This document shows, piece by piece, positions 39,401-51,916 of a stretch of 64,000 nt of DNA. The notes beneath the pieces were generated by a model that worked only from the letters and a program-made list of their open reading frames with translations, did no database searches and had not been told where the DNA came from. Position numbers and translations under genes: made by a program. Position 1 is the first letter of the stretch, and each line of letters opens with the position of its first letter. This DNA is from Ficedula albicollis (Eukaryota > Chordata > Aves > Passeriformes > Muscicapidae), in contig NC_021673.1 in the NCBI RefSeq assembly GCF_000247815.1, forward strand, positions 37,775,102 through 37,839,101, read 5' to 3'.

Positions 39401-42400
39401 AGTGCTTCTGTAAGAGGATATAAATTGAATTAATGTACCCTTGTTCCAGGGTACCTAATGATCTAGGTGACTATTCTGGTCTCTGTTTTTCTATATTGTT
39501 TGTTGCGGTTTTGTTAGATTAAAGCTACTAAGGTGTAGAAAGTCTATGATTTCCATGGGTAAATTCTTCCATTATTTATATAACTTTGTGATTAACAAAT
39601 GAATGTATCTTGTTGGTTTATTTTCTCCTTCCACAAATTTGCTAGTATTGGCTAATAATTCTGGAGCATAGATATGATAATGTATTTTTCAGATAATATT
39701 GCTTCTAAAGGTCTTTGGGTGAAGAGGTGGTGGGGTGCTGTAGAGGAGAACTTTCTGGGTGTTTTCAATGAAGACTAGAATTCCTCCTGCTTGCAATAGA
39801 AGAAAGGATTTAGTAACAAAAAAATAATTTAGTAATAAAATGTAATTTGGGGGCATTCCCTCCATTTGGTCTCTGTGGTTGTACATTGGAAGGAGATCTA
39901 GGTGTCTCTTTCATGTGATGCATGGATATTCACTAGGAGCAAAGTAACAATTCCTAATAGGTCAACTCTGTATTGTTAGTCCAATATAATCAATTGCATT
40001 TTAGATTAGGGATTTATCTTAAGTAAAAAAAATGAAGCTCAAAACCAAGGGAATAAGTTGCAAAATTTGGTTAACTTTATGTGGTTAAAATCTGACAATT
40101 TCTGTGGTTAGTAAAATAGATTAAGTTTCTATGCTCTTAAGTATTATGGTACTTAAAATACCTCTTAGATCTTATTATTGAATTTTAAAAAAATTTTAGT
40201 CAACATAAACAATAGATGGAAGAGTATTTAAAAACTGGATGACTTTAGTTGTCAACTATTTTGAACTCCATGGAAAAAAAGCCTTGGTCAATATTTATAA
40301 ACTGTATTCCACTTCCAAAATTAAGAGCACCCTTCATATGGAAAATATAATATTAGCAGAAGGAGGGCCATGCTTTTCACATCAGTAGTTTCACATTTTT
40401 TACTTTGTAGAGATTTTTATAAGTAGCTGTATGACAGCTTTTATGATAATATAGAGATCTGCAATGTTGATAAGGATTTAGAGTACTAAAGAGAGAAAGC
40501 AAACAGGATCAAAAATATGAGGGACAATGCAAAGTAGAGTCTTATAAAAAGGCTGCCTTTATAGCTCATCAGTGCAAATTTCTTGTCAAAATGCTCCTTG
40601 AGCTAAGTAAGGGTTACTTATTCATGTGAACACCTGACTTATAAAATCAATCAAGCACTGATATCAAAGATGTCTGGCTTTTGCATCTATTCAGGTTGAT
40701 GCTTCCATTAACTTAACTTCATACTCTAAAAGCGTATTTCATTTCTAAATATGCTGTGTATAACTCATTAACATCAGAGCCCCCAGCAGTAATTGCTTGA
40801 AAGTGAGTAAAGAAAATCGGAAAAGATGAAGAGCTGAATTGCCACTTAATGAAAGAAAAAAACCCCACAGACACGTAAATTGACTATCATGTGGTAGCAA
40901 GTCTCTTCTCTATGGAAAACATTCAGACTGCATTTACAGTTTGTGTTGAGATGTTTAAAAATGTGTTAAGTAATACTAAAAACTACTAAGAGCTCAATGT
41001 GTTCCTAGATGGAATTTTGTACAGAAATTATGCTTGTTAATGATCTCCTCTTTGTGTTTACAGTATTATATGCTTCTTCACTCTACATACTGTGGTTATG
41101 TCAGCCTTTATAAAGATCTTAAGAATTAACTAAAACTCAATTTTGAGAAGGTATGAAGCAGCAGAAATCTGTTTTTAAGAAAACTTCATTTCAGGCAAAG
41201 CAAAACCACCACTTTCATTATCTGATTGACCTTTGGGAACTGAAGTCTTTTGAGTCCAAGACAGGCCTGAGAATGTTCTTGCACGTGTTTCTTGTGGTCA
41301 CTGTGTAACAGTGGGGAAGGCTTCCCGGTGGAGTTTGCCAGTGTGGCTCCCCTGGCCAAAATGGCTCCATTTGCCTTGGTGCAGCTGGATCGACTTCCAT
41401 CAGCTGCAGATCTGTCTGGGAGTGTGCAGGCATCGCTGTGAAGGCAGGCAGACAGCAGCTTTAAATATTTTAACACCATGAAGGCAAATAAAGGTGAGGA
41501 CAACTTTTGTCAGTTTATCAGGCTTCAGCAATAAACACTTGATGTTATAATGCAGCACAAAGACGCCTTTTTGTGTGTGTGCTGCTAGAAGCTAGATTGA
41601 AACATTTTGCAGGAGCTGTTGGATTTGGATTGAAAACAAATTGTTGTTGGTGCAATTTATAGTGATTCCTCAGGTGCTTTTACTCCTGCTTTACATCAGA
41701 AAAATCCTTGTTTTCAAGACAGTTCTTGCAAATTCCTTCAGGTAGCTGTTGGGGAGAAGAAGGTGATACAACACACTGGCATGGCTAAACTCTAAATCAT
41801 TCACAACTCTTGCAGAGACTCTTGCTACAGGATGAATATTTGTTACTATTATCTTGGGAACTAACATTTCAGTTTAATAATGCAGTAAGATTTCTTCTAA
41901 AAATATCTATGTAGATGTGATCAAAGTAGGAACTAAATATTTAGGTACATATATGTTGTGTGCTAAGGGCAGATAGGGATGAAAACAACCACTTGGAAAA
42001 CAGAAGGACGGAATTTTGGAAGATCAGTGTTTTACTGGAGTAGCTATAGAGATTAATTTCTCTCTGTTGCTTTACAGTGTGTTATTGAAAGAGATTCCAG
42101 GTAGCAGGTTTTGTTTTGGATTTCTCTCATTTGAATTGAACTCTAAGCTTGATAGAGTCAGGATGGAGGAAAAAAAACCCCACCACTTTTCATGGCTGCT
42201 GAAGATTAAAACATGTCTAGTATTTTCAAAATAACAGTGAAGTTTATTTTTTACCTTAACTATGAAATGCGGAAACACGATATTTATTTTCACACTGCAC
42301 CTGTTTCTGAACACCTTCCTGTCATGAACAATATGATTCCTATCAGGCCACATGCCACTGCTGGCATTTTTTTACCTCTCTAGAATGAAAATGCACATAG

Positions 42401-43190
42401 ACCTTTCTCACACATATGTATGGCATTTTAGGTGTGCCAAAACTGTGCCAAAGGGAAAGTTGAAGGCTGATAAGCCTTTAGCAGAAATTAACAACAGCAG
42501 AGTTTTCTGTTCTTTAGACCAACAAAGCCTCATTTTACAGTTTTTAATGTGCTCCAGCATAAGTATAGTTTTTCTTCTTGCTTCTGCCCCCACTAATTCC
42601 TACTGCCTAATTAACCACTGCTGTCAGGGTAAGCACTTCTGCTGTATATATTTAATAAACTTTTATTGGATTTAAATGTATTTTTAATACTTCACCACCT
42701 CGTGGTTTTATATTGTAAACATTCCAGAAATCTGTCTTTGGTAGTTCCCCTCCTTTTAATGCACATGTTGAGCAACTCCATTTTGGTAAACCATTATGAC
42801 CATTTGCCAAAGCACAGGCACAAGAGTGGCAGAAGTATGGCTTGCTCTGGGACCTTCACCCACAGGTGGCCAGGTCTTGGTGGCATATGTATTGTGGAGT
42901 GACATTTTGGAAGGACCTGATGGCACAGGCTTCTATTGAGAAGGCAGAGCAAGTTTGTTACTGCTACCTCAACGATGCTTTGTTTCTGGGCCTATTTTTC
43001 CTTCCTCAATCATGTATGGGCACTTTTGGAAGGTGGCACGGCAGATGTGGAGTGAGAAAGCACCACTGTTCCTGTGCACTGCTCTTCACAACAGACAAAT
43101 GCCTGCTTGGACCTGTACTAACTGGTGCCATGGAAACAGGATTTGTTCCTCACCACAGCCTGGACTTACGACCACAAAACTTAGATCAGA

Positions 43191-43960
43191 TAAGGTTGGA
43201 CTTATGCTTAAAATCAATCCTGAGGTAGCCATAGTAACCACTCTACTAGTAGGGCTGAGTTTGCAAGAGCTACTTTGTGCCCCAAAAATGTAAACACTGT
43301 TTCCAGTACCTTTCCTTAGCTGGTAGGATTTGTATGTACACATCTTGAGGTATCTTTTTCCAAGGATAGTGTCTCTACACTGAAAAATCAATAATTAATT
43401 TTACAGGAGACAAAAGTCCACGATGAGTGAAGTATCAGGACTCAGGACTTGAAAGAAAATAAATCTATCAGTCTGGCAAAAAAAACCCACAGTAATTATA
43501 AAGCTTATATAATTCTTTATGGCACTCATTAAATCTCAGTTGAAAACATGGGCCACAAATTCGAATTCTATGAACTCAAGCATAAGGTTGGACTTATGCT
43601 TAAAATCAATCCTGAGGTAGCCATAGTAACCACTCTACTAGTAGGGCTGAGTTTGCAAGAGCTACTTTGTGCCCCAAAAATGTAAACACTGTTTCCAGTA
43701 CCTTTCCTTAGCTGGTAGGATTTGTATGTACACATCTTGAGGTATCTTTTTCCAAGGATAGTGTCTCTACACTGAAAAATCAATAATTAATTTTACAGGA
43801 GACAAAAGTCCACGATGAGTGAAGTATCAGGACTCAGGACTTGAAAGAAAATAAATCTATCAGTCTGGCAAAAAAAACCCACAGTAATTATAAAGCTTAT
43901 ATAATTCTTTATGGCACTCATTAAATCTCAGTTGAAAACATGGGCCACAAATTCGAATTC
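43191..43960. repeat. Tandem duplication, 378-bp copies, period 392
   Basis: Copies at 43191-43568 and 43583-43960 appear identical by eye. Between them is a 14-bp filler (TATGAACTCAAGCA) that is not part of the unit. Each copy ends TTCGAATTC. A filler at a duplication junction is a known mark of end-joining or template-switch repair. Confidence 0.96.
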
Positions 43961-44327
43961 ACAGTAAGTCAGTAACCTGTTACCTTTTGTTTTAATTATC
44001 ATCTGCTGTTTTTCTATGCCCACAAAAAAATTCTATCTGAATGTCCAAGTATTTCATAAGTGCTTGAATAGATGAGTAACACTCTTGTTTCAGGCAAAAT
44101 ATAGTCTAATATGGAATAAAGCTCAAGTAATTAAGAGGAGCAAAAAAGAGAACAAAAGGGAGATTATAGATAACATAAATGGGATCCTGCTTCTTTCTTA
44201 TGATATTTTTGTTTCATTCTGAAGTTGTCAGATACTCAATGATAAAAAAAATGGGTTATTTCTAACTGCTGCACAAACATACCAATTGCAGTTTTCTGGG
44301 CTTTACTGTTGGACCTGCCTTTGTCAT

Positions 44328-44653
44328 AATGATTAAAGGGGTCAGTTTTCAGGCAAATAGTTTGCTGTCAATTAGAAAAGTATTCTACAACAATGAGTAA
44401 ATGCATAATTAAATTTGAAAATGCTGGAGAAGCTGGAATTGAAGCATTCATGGCCAGTACCATCAGTGCAGCAGAAAATGTGTGCCAGTCAATGATTAAA
44501 GGGGTCAGTTTTCAGGCATATAGTTTGTTGTCAATTAGAAAAGTATTCTACAACAATGAGTAAATGCATAATTAAATTTGAAAATGCTGGAGAAGCTGGA
44601 ATTGGAGCATTCATGACCAATACCATCAGTGCAGCAGAAAATGTGTGCCAGTG
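44328..44653. repeat. Tandem duplication, period 163
   Basis: Copies at 44328-44490 and 44491-44653 start AATGATTAAAGGGGTCAG. Several substitutions separate them (GCAAATAG/GCATATAG, TTGCTG/TTGTTG, TTGAAGC/TTGGAGC, GGCCAGTACC/GACCAATACC). This is one of the more diverged pairs. A second, shorter repeat of TTGCATAGAACAAGAAAT follows at 44660-44698. Confidence 0.95.
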
Positions 44654-45067
44654 TGCTTGCATAGAACAAGAAATTGTGTTTGCATAGAACAAGAAATATT
44701 GTGAGACAGGGAAAAAATGTGGGTTGCAGAGGAGAAAGACTTGTAAGGGAGTATTTTAGGTAAAGATAAAATAGAAGTAGAATTAATAAATAAAGGTTAA
44801 TGTAATGTATGTGGCTTCATTGGGCAATAAGAATGACAGAAATACAGCAGAAACCTCCCATACTGCCTGTGGCAGGCTGGCAGAGTGAACTCTGTTAACT
44901 GTGTGTTGTTTTGAGGGTGAAAGTTTGGGTGTTCTAGGGACTGTTCTCCAATGAGACTTCACTGCTCATCCCAAGATTAAGCTTGTTCCTGAGACTTCAA
45001 GCCTCCAGTTTCTGATACATAGATGGACACAGTTATCTGACATGTTATCACTCAGAGTTTAGGCTGC

Positions 45068-45080
45068 TTTTTTTTTTTCT

Positions 45081-45127
<47 letters not shown>

Positions 45128-45137
45128 AAAAAAAGGC

Positions 45138-45176
<39 letters not shown>

Positions 45177-45191
45177 AGAGAGAGAGAGAGA
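45068..45191. repeat. Composite homopolymer block with G45
   Basis: The order is T11, CT, G45 (45081-45125), CC, A7, GGCC, A35 (45139-45173), then GA repeats to about 45191. The minus strand gives an artefactual open frame of prolines and phenylalanines. A run of 45 G can form G-quadruplexes and is hard to sequence, so length and even structure may be unreliable. Confidence 0.9.
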
Positions 45192-45599
45192 ATCTGATTA
45201 TATCTGTTTCTTTTCTCATTCTCAACTTTCAGAAAAATGCAACACCAATTTCTCATGGTATCCTGTAAAGATCAAAAGCAAGCCCTGCTCAATCCTGCTT
45301 CATTTAAATACTTGGACTACATTTGCTGTGCACAGATAGATGCACAACAGACATTTCTGAGCAGTCAGGCTTCTCCAATCAATATATTTGTATAATTTGG
45401 CCTCTGTCATTAGTAACTGGTGGGAGGTGTCACAGCAAAGGGCAGGCTCAGTTTTTGTTATCATTGTCTTGTCACCCTTCCCGTTACTCCCACCTTAAAG
45501 CCAAGCCTTTTGTTTTTGTATGACTCCCTCATCCTTCACCTAGCAAAGAAGAGGAGGAAGAAAACCCCCTGCCTAAACTTCTGATGCTAGAGGAAGTTA

Positions 45600-45800
45600 G
45601 CAGGGACGATGCCTCGGAGCTCCCTGGCCCTGCTGTCACGAACCAGCCGCCGCGGGGCCCCGGCCGCAGTGCGGGCGAGCGAACGCCAGGGGGCGGCCGC
45701 GCCCCGCCAGCCGCAGCCGCGGGAGCGATCCGTGCGAAATGCAGCGCGCATCAAATGCAGCGCGCATCGGCCCTTGGCGCTGCTCGGGAAAGGGCCCGGG
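45600..45800. promoter_or_regulatory. Isolated CpG island
   Basis: Within about 200 bp I count roughly 30 CpG dinucleotides, against a surrounding background that is AT-rich and nearly CpG-free. It contains a GC-box (GGGGCGG at 45690), a NotI-type GCGGCCGC at 45693 and a 16-bp direct repeat (AAATGCAGCGCGCATC at 45737 and 45753). Such islands usually mark promoters. Open frames on both strands (for example 45609-45836 plus, arginine- and alanine-rich from the composition) may be chance products of low stop-codon frequency. A first exon of an unknown transcript, or the GC-rich part of a retrocopy, are alternatives. Confidence 0.6.
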
Positions 45801-45985
45801 GGGGGAATCCTGAAAGGGCACCCGCAGAAGTGGTAGAATAAGGGCTCTGGATTAATGAATACGGCTTGCGCGAAGAATGATGCAACTAAACCAACTACAG
45901 CTCCTGTTCCTTTGATTTAAAAGTCAACACTGCTGTACTTTAGAAGAGTTTAACCTTGTGCCTGAAATGGCATATATGAAGTGTT

Positions 45986-46190
45986 ATTATATATATATAT
46001 GTATATATATGTATATGTATATATGTATATATATGCATGTATGTATGATATGTCAAAGTGTTATACTATATATATGTAAGTATATATATGTATATATATG
46101 TATGTATGTATAATATGTCAAAGTGCTATACTATATATATATATATATGTATGTATGTATATATATGTATGTATATAATATGTCAAAGTA
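45986..46190. repeat. AT/TG-rich minisatellite, unit about 65 bp
   Basis: TATATATG and TATG microsatellite DNA is organised into higher-order units marked by ATATGTCAAAGTG at about 46048, 46114 and 46178 (ending ATATGTCAAAGTA), so the spacing is about 66 and 64 bp. Confidence 0.9.
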
Positions 46191-46623
46191 TTTCTTGTAG
46201 CGCCAGAATGCTGTTTCTAGAGCTTAAGTCCAAATACGAATTGCTGGTTTGGGCTCATTCTTTTTGTTTCATTCTTTTTGTTTGTAGGATATGTGAAAGG
46301 CCATGCTAAGTAAAAGGTAAGGCTGGTGGATGTGAAAGAAAATAAAACAAGTGAAGGAATTATTAAATAGTCATCTAAAAAAAACCCTTAGTTCTACTTC
46401 AAAAGAGGTTGTGAATGAAGGGATCCAAAGGAAATATTCTGTTTCTCAGGAGCAACAATGTTGAAAATCTTTTAAGACCTAGAAAATTTTGTTGTGGAGT
46501 ATTTCAGTGTTTAAAGTACCTAATCTTGACAAGGAAAAACATCTAACACTAGGTAAATATAAAACTTTCACATTGGAAACAGAATAGGTTTTAAAGGGCA
46601 AAATTGGCTGTGAGGTAATGAGG

Positions 46624-46869
46624 CAAAGTATCAAAGCTTTGGGTTTTGGATTTTTTTGGGTTTTTCACAAAGTATCAAAGCTTTGGGTTTTGGTTTTTTT
46701 TGGGGGTTTTCCCAAAAATCAGTTTCCAGAGGCTTTGCTGGAAACGGTTTTATAATGTCCATTGAAAGGCAAAGTATCAAAGCTTTGGGTTTTGGATTTT
46801 TTTGGGTTTTTCCCAAAAATCAGTTTCCAGAGGCTTTGCTGGAAACGGTTTTATAATGTCCATTGAAAG
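46624..46869. repeat. Triplicated unit, 102 bp with one truncated copy
   Basis: Three copies start CAAAGTATCAAAGCTTTGGG at 46624, 46668 and 46770. The first is only 44 bp and the others are about 100-102 bp, with indels in the T- and G-runs. Short open frames here on both strands are repeat translations. Confidence 0.94.
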
Positions 46870-47029
46870 TAAATGCATCAATTCATTGTCATAATTGCTG
46901 TTAATTTCACTAATTAGGATTGTGAGATTAAGTTTACTAGGTTTCTTCTCTCAGTTTTCAATCTTACAGCTAATATTCAGAATTCTTCCACTTGTAATCT
47001 CAAAAGATTCACTCCTTGGGCTAAGATAC

Positions 47030-47572
47030 TGTCGTGGTTTGACAGTGGCCAAATGCCAGGCACCCAGGAAAGCCACTCAGTCACTCACTCACTCGCCTCT
47101 GCAAAGGGACAGAGGAGAGAAAATTTAATAAAGGGTTCATGATTGAGATAAGAACCAGGAGAGATCACTCACAAAATACCATTACGGGCAAAACAGGCTC
47201 AACATAGACATATGAAATGAATTTATTACTAACAAAATCAGAGCAAGATAATGAGAAGTGAAATATTGCCTTAGAAATACCTTTGTCCCGTGCTCCTCGG
47301 TGTCTGTAGAGCTGCTGTTCTCACTCCACTCTTCTCTAGTCTCAACTGAAACTGCAACACAATTTTATTTTGATTTCTCCTCAAATCTTTTATCACAGAG
47401 GCATAACCACCTTTTCTAACTGGTCCAGCCTTGGCCAGCAGGCTGTCCACCTTTGGAGCCACCTGCAATCACCTCTGCTGTACGTGGAGAAGCTTCTAGC
47501 AGCTTCTCACAGTAGCCACCCTGTAGTCCCTCCACTACCAAAAACCATGCTGTGCAAAACCAATACACATAA
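47030..47572 (+). mobile_element. Truncated endogenous-retrovirus LTR-type repeat
   Basis: The fragment starts TGTCGTGGTTTGACAG, followed by GGCCAAATGCCAGGCACCCA, CAAAGGGACAGAGGAGAG, GAGATCACTCAC and ACGGGCAAAACAGGCTC, a block order I recognise from an abundant passerine LTR-class repeat. A later block (TTGGAGCCACCTGCAATCAC, CAGCTTCTCACAGTAGCCAC, CTACCAAAAACCATGC) matches the far part of the same repeat, so a central portion is missing. The expected closing inverted end (CCACGACA-like) is absent, so the 3' end is lost. No viral protein remnant is visible. The family assignment is from memory. Confidence 0.75.
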
Positions 47573-47746
47573 TTGCCTATAATAGTGGGTGAAGCACAGG
47601 AGGCCTGTGCTGAATTTTTGAACTCTCACATTCACAGAATTGTGCCTTTTGGGCCAACTCTTGCTGTCACACATCAGAGTGATAAAGTTTCACTTTAAAG
47701 TTTCACTTTAACTTAAAGTTTCAGTGTTTCACTGAACAGCTTCACA

Positions 47747-47964
47747 CTCTTTTTCTGTAGGTCACTTCTGGTCCCTTTATGCATGTGCTTATAATGGTCT
47801 TTTTTTAATAATAACATCATAAGTCACATTTTTAGGTAGAATCTGAGGAAAGCACTCTCTTTTTCTGTAGGTCACTTCTGGTCCCTCTATGCATGTGCTT
47901 ATAATGGTCTTTTTTAAATAATATCATCGTAAGTCACATTTTTAGGTAGAATCTGAGGAAACAT
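47747..47964. repeat. Tandem duplication, period 110
   Basis: Copies starting CTCTTTTTCTGTAGGTCACT lie at 47747-47856 and 47857-47964. They differ by T/C in CCCTTTATG/CCCTCTATG, in the T/A run, and in CATCATAAG/CATCGTAAG. Confidence 0.94.
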
Positions 47965-49506
47965 GTATGGCCAGCCCCATCCCACACAAAAATTAGCAGG
48001 CTGAGTCTGAGTAAGGGATATAATTATGCAAGTGTTCCCTCCTTATCTCTGAAGGAAATCACTGTAGGCTAAAGTTATTCTGTAAAGATCAAGAAATATT
48101 AAGTTTAATTATTGCAATTACACACCTGAAACAAAAAGTTCTCTAAATGACCTGGGGGATTGGGGGTTTGGTGTGGTAGATGATTAGATGCTAGGCTAAT
48201 CATGGTGATGTCTTGGTTCCTTAGAGAACTAGTAATTTCAAAGTGAAAAACTGTGTTTGCTGTTGCATCTTCAAGTTGTGGTACACTTAGACATGGCAGT
48301 ACAGCTTGATCCTCACACAACTGGTTCCATGCTTTTGAAACTTGTGTGATTACCTGGTGATTAATGTGTGTAATAGATGGAAGATTATGACATATGCTTA
48401 ATAAACTGATTATATATCATGTAAGAGCTAAGGCATTGTTTGGATTCTCTGAACCAAGCTGTTGGATGGCTAGGGAGTACTTGGTATCACAGCCAGGCTA
48501 TAATTTGGTGCCTTTCTTCCCCCAAAAGCAGCTTTGCATTCTTTTTTTAAGGTCTTGATTAATCACACAAAACAAGCTGCTTATGTTAATATACGGTATG
48601 TTAATGAAACTTCATCCTGTTGTATCTCGTAATAAGTTAGTTTGTACAGTGAGTGATGGAACTTTTAGATAGATTAAAGCCATTCTTTCAGGATCCATTA
48701 TTTGTTGGCTGTGGTCTTTTAATCCAAATAAAAGACATTGTCTGATTCTGTTACAGAAGTAGTACAAACCTGTTTTCAAACTAGTTGAGGGTAGTGGCAA
48801 AGTATTCTCCTGACGGCTTAAGGTGTGCAGGAAACTCAAAATGGTCTGAAACCCTAGGAAAATCCTTAATTTCATTCGCCACCCTCTAAATCAGTGTATT
48901 TTTGCTCTATAAACCATAATTTCAGGAAAATGGAAATGCTGCCCTGAGGAGTTGCATGCAGAACCACAAACGGAAGTGGAGGGTGTGTGTGCTCTTTTTG
49001 CTCTCTCTTCAATACTCTCTTGTGTAAAGTATAAAGCATTTGTCCAATTATTGTGGCTTTTTCCTGAGTTGAAGAGGTCACATGCAATTAAAGTGTGTTA
49101 GAAATGTCTGTTTTATTTCAATTTGTGAGCAGAGGACAACTTTAAGAAACTGCACTGTGCTCTGCCTCTGGCAGCAGGGGTGGCTTTAGAAATCCCTGTG
49201 TCACCAGACCTCATGCTAGGGAACCTTGTCCCACACATTGTGCTGACAGATTTTGGCAGGGTTACAATATAACCTGAATCAGAAGAAATATACAGGCTGG
49301 AAATAAATTTTATTCTTGAAGGTTACTCTGAATCTAGAACAATTTGCTGATTTGATTCATTGAGCAGCTACTAAACAAATTCTACTGCCAAAAGTAAGGA
49401 GGTTGAAACTCTTCCAGGGAAGTTTGGACCACCAAGAAGGAACTTCTTAAGCTGCTTTTGTTTGCTTTAGGCTGCCTTTCTGTTTGTTGGCTGGTTGGTT
49501 GGCTGG

Positions 49507-49704
49507 TTGGTGGGTTGTAGGAGTAATGGAATTCTTTTTCTTAGATTGCATGAGAGAAGGCAAAGACTTACAGATTACACTGCAGGTAGGAATTTTGGAA
49601 ATTTGTTTGGTGGGTTGTAGTAGTAATGGAATTCTTTTTCTTAGATTGCATGAGAGAAGGCAAAGACTTACAGATTACACTGCAGGTAGGAATTTTGGAA
49701 ATAT
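49507..49704. repeat. Tandem duplication, period 99
   Basis: Copies starting TTGGTGGGTTGTAG lie at 49507-49605 and 49606-49704. They differ by G/T in GTAGGAGTAA/GTAGTAGTAA and at the right edge. TTGG/CTGG-rich simple sequence precedes the first copy. Confidence 0.94.
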
Positions 49705-51916
49705 TTATGTACATTTCTAGATACATTGCTAGCCAAGTTTGTATATTTGTACATTGCTGCCTAGAAATGTTATTTTTATTTGTTACACCCTTTTTTTTTT
49801 CCCCCAAACTGTAACAAACTCTTAGACAGCAAAGCAAAAAATCACTGAGCTGCCCACTGAGCAACCAATCCAGAGCTTTTGATCCAAAGACTTCCTCTGT
49901 GAACTGGAGAACAGACTTGGCTGACAAAAACTAAATTTATGTCACAAAGTAATGCTACTTTCCATAAGTATAACCTTACCTTTTGAGTGCATGTGCTCTT
50001 TCAATCAGCTGTAAAGAATTCTGCTCCTCCAGCAGTAGGGCACCAATTTTTACATGATAAGCTGGTTGTGAAGCTCTTTTCTGAGAACTGGACTTGTGCA
50101 ACAGAATCCTGAAACATTAGTCATAATTGCTTCCAGGTTACTTTGTGTCATTTAGAAATTGGTTTATCTTATTTTTAATTCAGGCTATTTAGCAGTAGGT
50201 GGCATCCTACTTTAAGATTAGAGTGAACTGCAGGCTTCCTAGCATGTGTTGTCACTCAGTCTAGAAAGTTCTTAGAATTACGTTTGTATTTGTGCAGTAT
50301 TATCAAGGAAAGATTTTTTTTTTTTGCTTAAAGTAAACAAGAATATGTATGAGTTCTGATGTGAGTACTGCATATTGGAAGCTTGCTAGTACCATGCAGT
50401 GAAAGTCCTAGTTGAAATTGAATTTGGAATTTGTTTTGCAAGACTCGAAACAGACCTTTTTAAATCAGGAGAGATGAGCAAAATCAAATTATTACAGGCT
50501 TTTCTGAGAAGCTGGATTGGTTTCAGCTTTCTCGGATTCTCATTGTGTTCTGTCTGCAGTACCAGTGGGAAGTGAAAATAATTAATCCTGAAAATTAGAT
50601 TGAACGGCTGTACAAAGCAATAAAAGGAAGGAAATTAATTGCTAGTATTGATACACTATCCCTAAGTCATCTCACTCAATATCACAAAGTGGCAGATTAC
50701 GTGCTTTGGTAGAAGCTAGTGAAAAAATATAACTCAGATGTGTTTAATGGAAAAAATCGAAAACAAAGTTTTGAGAGGAAAAGAGTTAGTGATGGCTCTA
50801 AGTGATAATGCAGAAGGAAATTGGGGATGGTAATAGTCTTGGGAAGTGGATGACAGTGAAATCAATCAGTAACTGAAGCTGGTTTTGTGAGGTCTTAATA
50901 TGCTTCACCCGAATCCCTGTGACTTGGATTAGCTATTCTCTTTTCAGACTCAACAAAGATTGTCAGAGCTGCTGTAGCAGCCTCCAAAAGGGTTCTAACT
51001 TACTTTCCTTCCTCCTTATCCCCCTCAGAGGTTTCCGTGTATAGAAATACACTTTCAGTAGAATTCAAGTATAGATTGCTGAGGTATCCCTGAGAGTATT
51101 CTTTGAAATACCAGTGCTCACTCAAGTCTGAATGAGAACTACCAGGAGTAGGTAACATTTGAAACTCAGTGTCCTGAACTGGGTGAGGTACCTCTTTTAT
51201 TTCAGCATGCATTTATTTGTGTGGATTTGAGCCAGGACAGATTTGCCTAACAGCTGCTCATTCTCTTTCTAATATGATAATTGTATCATGCTGAAAAGAA
51301 AGAATACTCTGTGCTTAAATGTTTTTGTGTATCTGGCCCTTGTGATGCAAATAAGCAGCTTTTGTAATATTCAAAATCACATGGGTGCTCAACATAAAAA
51401 TATTTCATTTATTGTCTAATCTTTTCTCTTTAAGCTGATCCCTTAGATTTTGCATAAGAGAGCAGCTCTGTTTTAATAAGTGATAAAAGATTTAGGCCTT
51501 GTTAAATGTTCCATGAAAATGTACAAAGACATAAATGGTGTTTAAACGTTAGTTTGATATGAATTTTGTATTTAACTTCATTATAACAACTCATTTGCTT
51601 AACATCATTCATGCACTTATGTAACCACCTGAATGTGTGCTGTGGAGAGACAGGTTTATGAAAGAATTTTTATGGCACACACTTTTATCTCAGTATTTAT
51701 ATTTCTGAAAGGAAAATGTTACAGTAACATGTTAGGTCTTGGGCCAATGTACCTTGGGTATTGCTGTCTCTACAGTCTGCTTCATTACTGATGTCTTTGT
51801 GAAATATATCACTTGCCCATTCAATAAGAAACAGTAACACTGAGTTACATGCTGTTCTGTATTTCAGATGAAGCCTTGTTAATGTTGCAAACAATTTTTG
51901 ATGAATGGAAACACTA

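Larger units (their letters stand above)
33559..45067. other. Unique AT-rich non-coding DNA
   Basis: No confident gene is seen. The stretch contains an AAAT microsatellite (35526) and tandem duplications at 36312, 43191 and 44328. Minus-strand open frames at 36032-36304 (90 codons) and 36393-36734 (113 codons) lie end to end around the 36312 duplication and look somewhat protein-like, but I recognise no family. A block at about 37400-37640 has balanced, non-repetitive composition like a conserved non-coding element. Open frames at 41186-41503 and 42842-43293 are also unrecognised. Confidence 0.6.

Noticed and set aside
45059..45256. Proline- and phenylalanine-run ORF on the minus strand
   Set aside because: It is the translation of homopolymer tracts (G45 and A35), not a coding sequence.
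45609..45836. Arginine/alanine-rich plus-strand frame in the CpG island, resembling a mitochondrial presequence
   Set aside because: GC-rich DNA gives long frames rich in Arg, Ala, Pro and Gly by chance, and frames are open on both strands. No family or splice structure supports it.
49484..49814. Repeated open frames as a coding exon duplication
   Set aside because: They come from the 99-bp tandem duplication plus TGGT-rich simple sequence, without domain or splice support beyond a single GTAGGA word.
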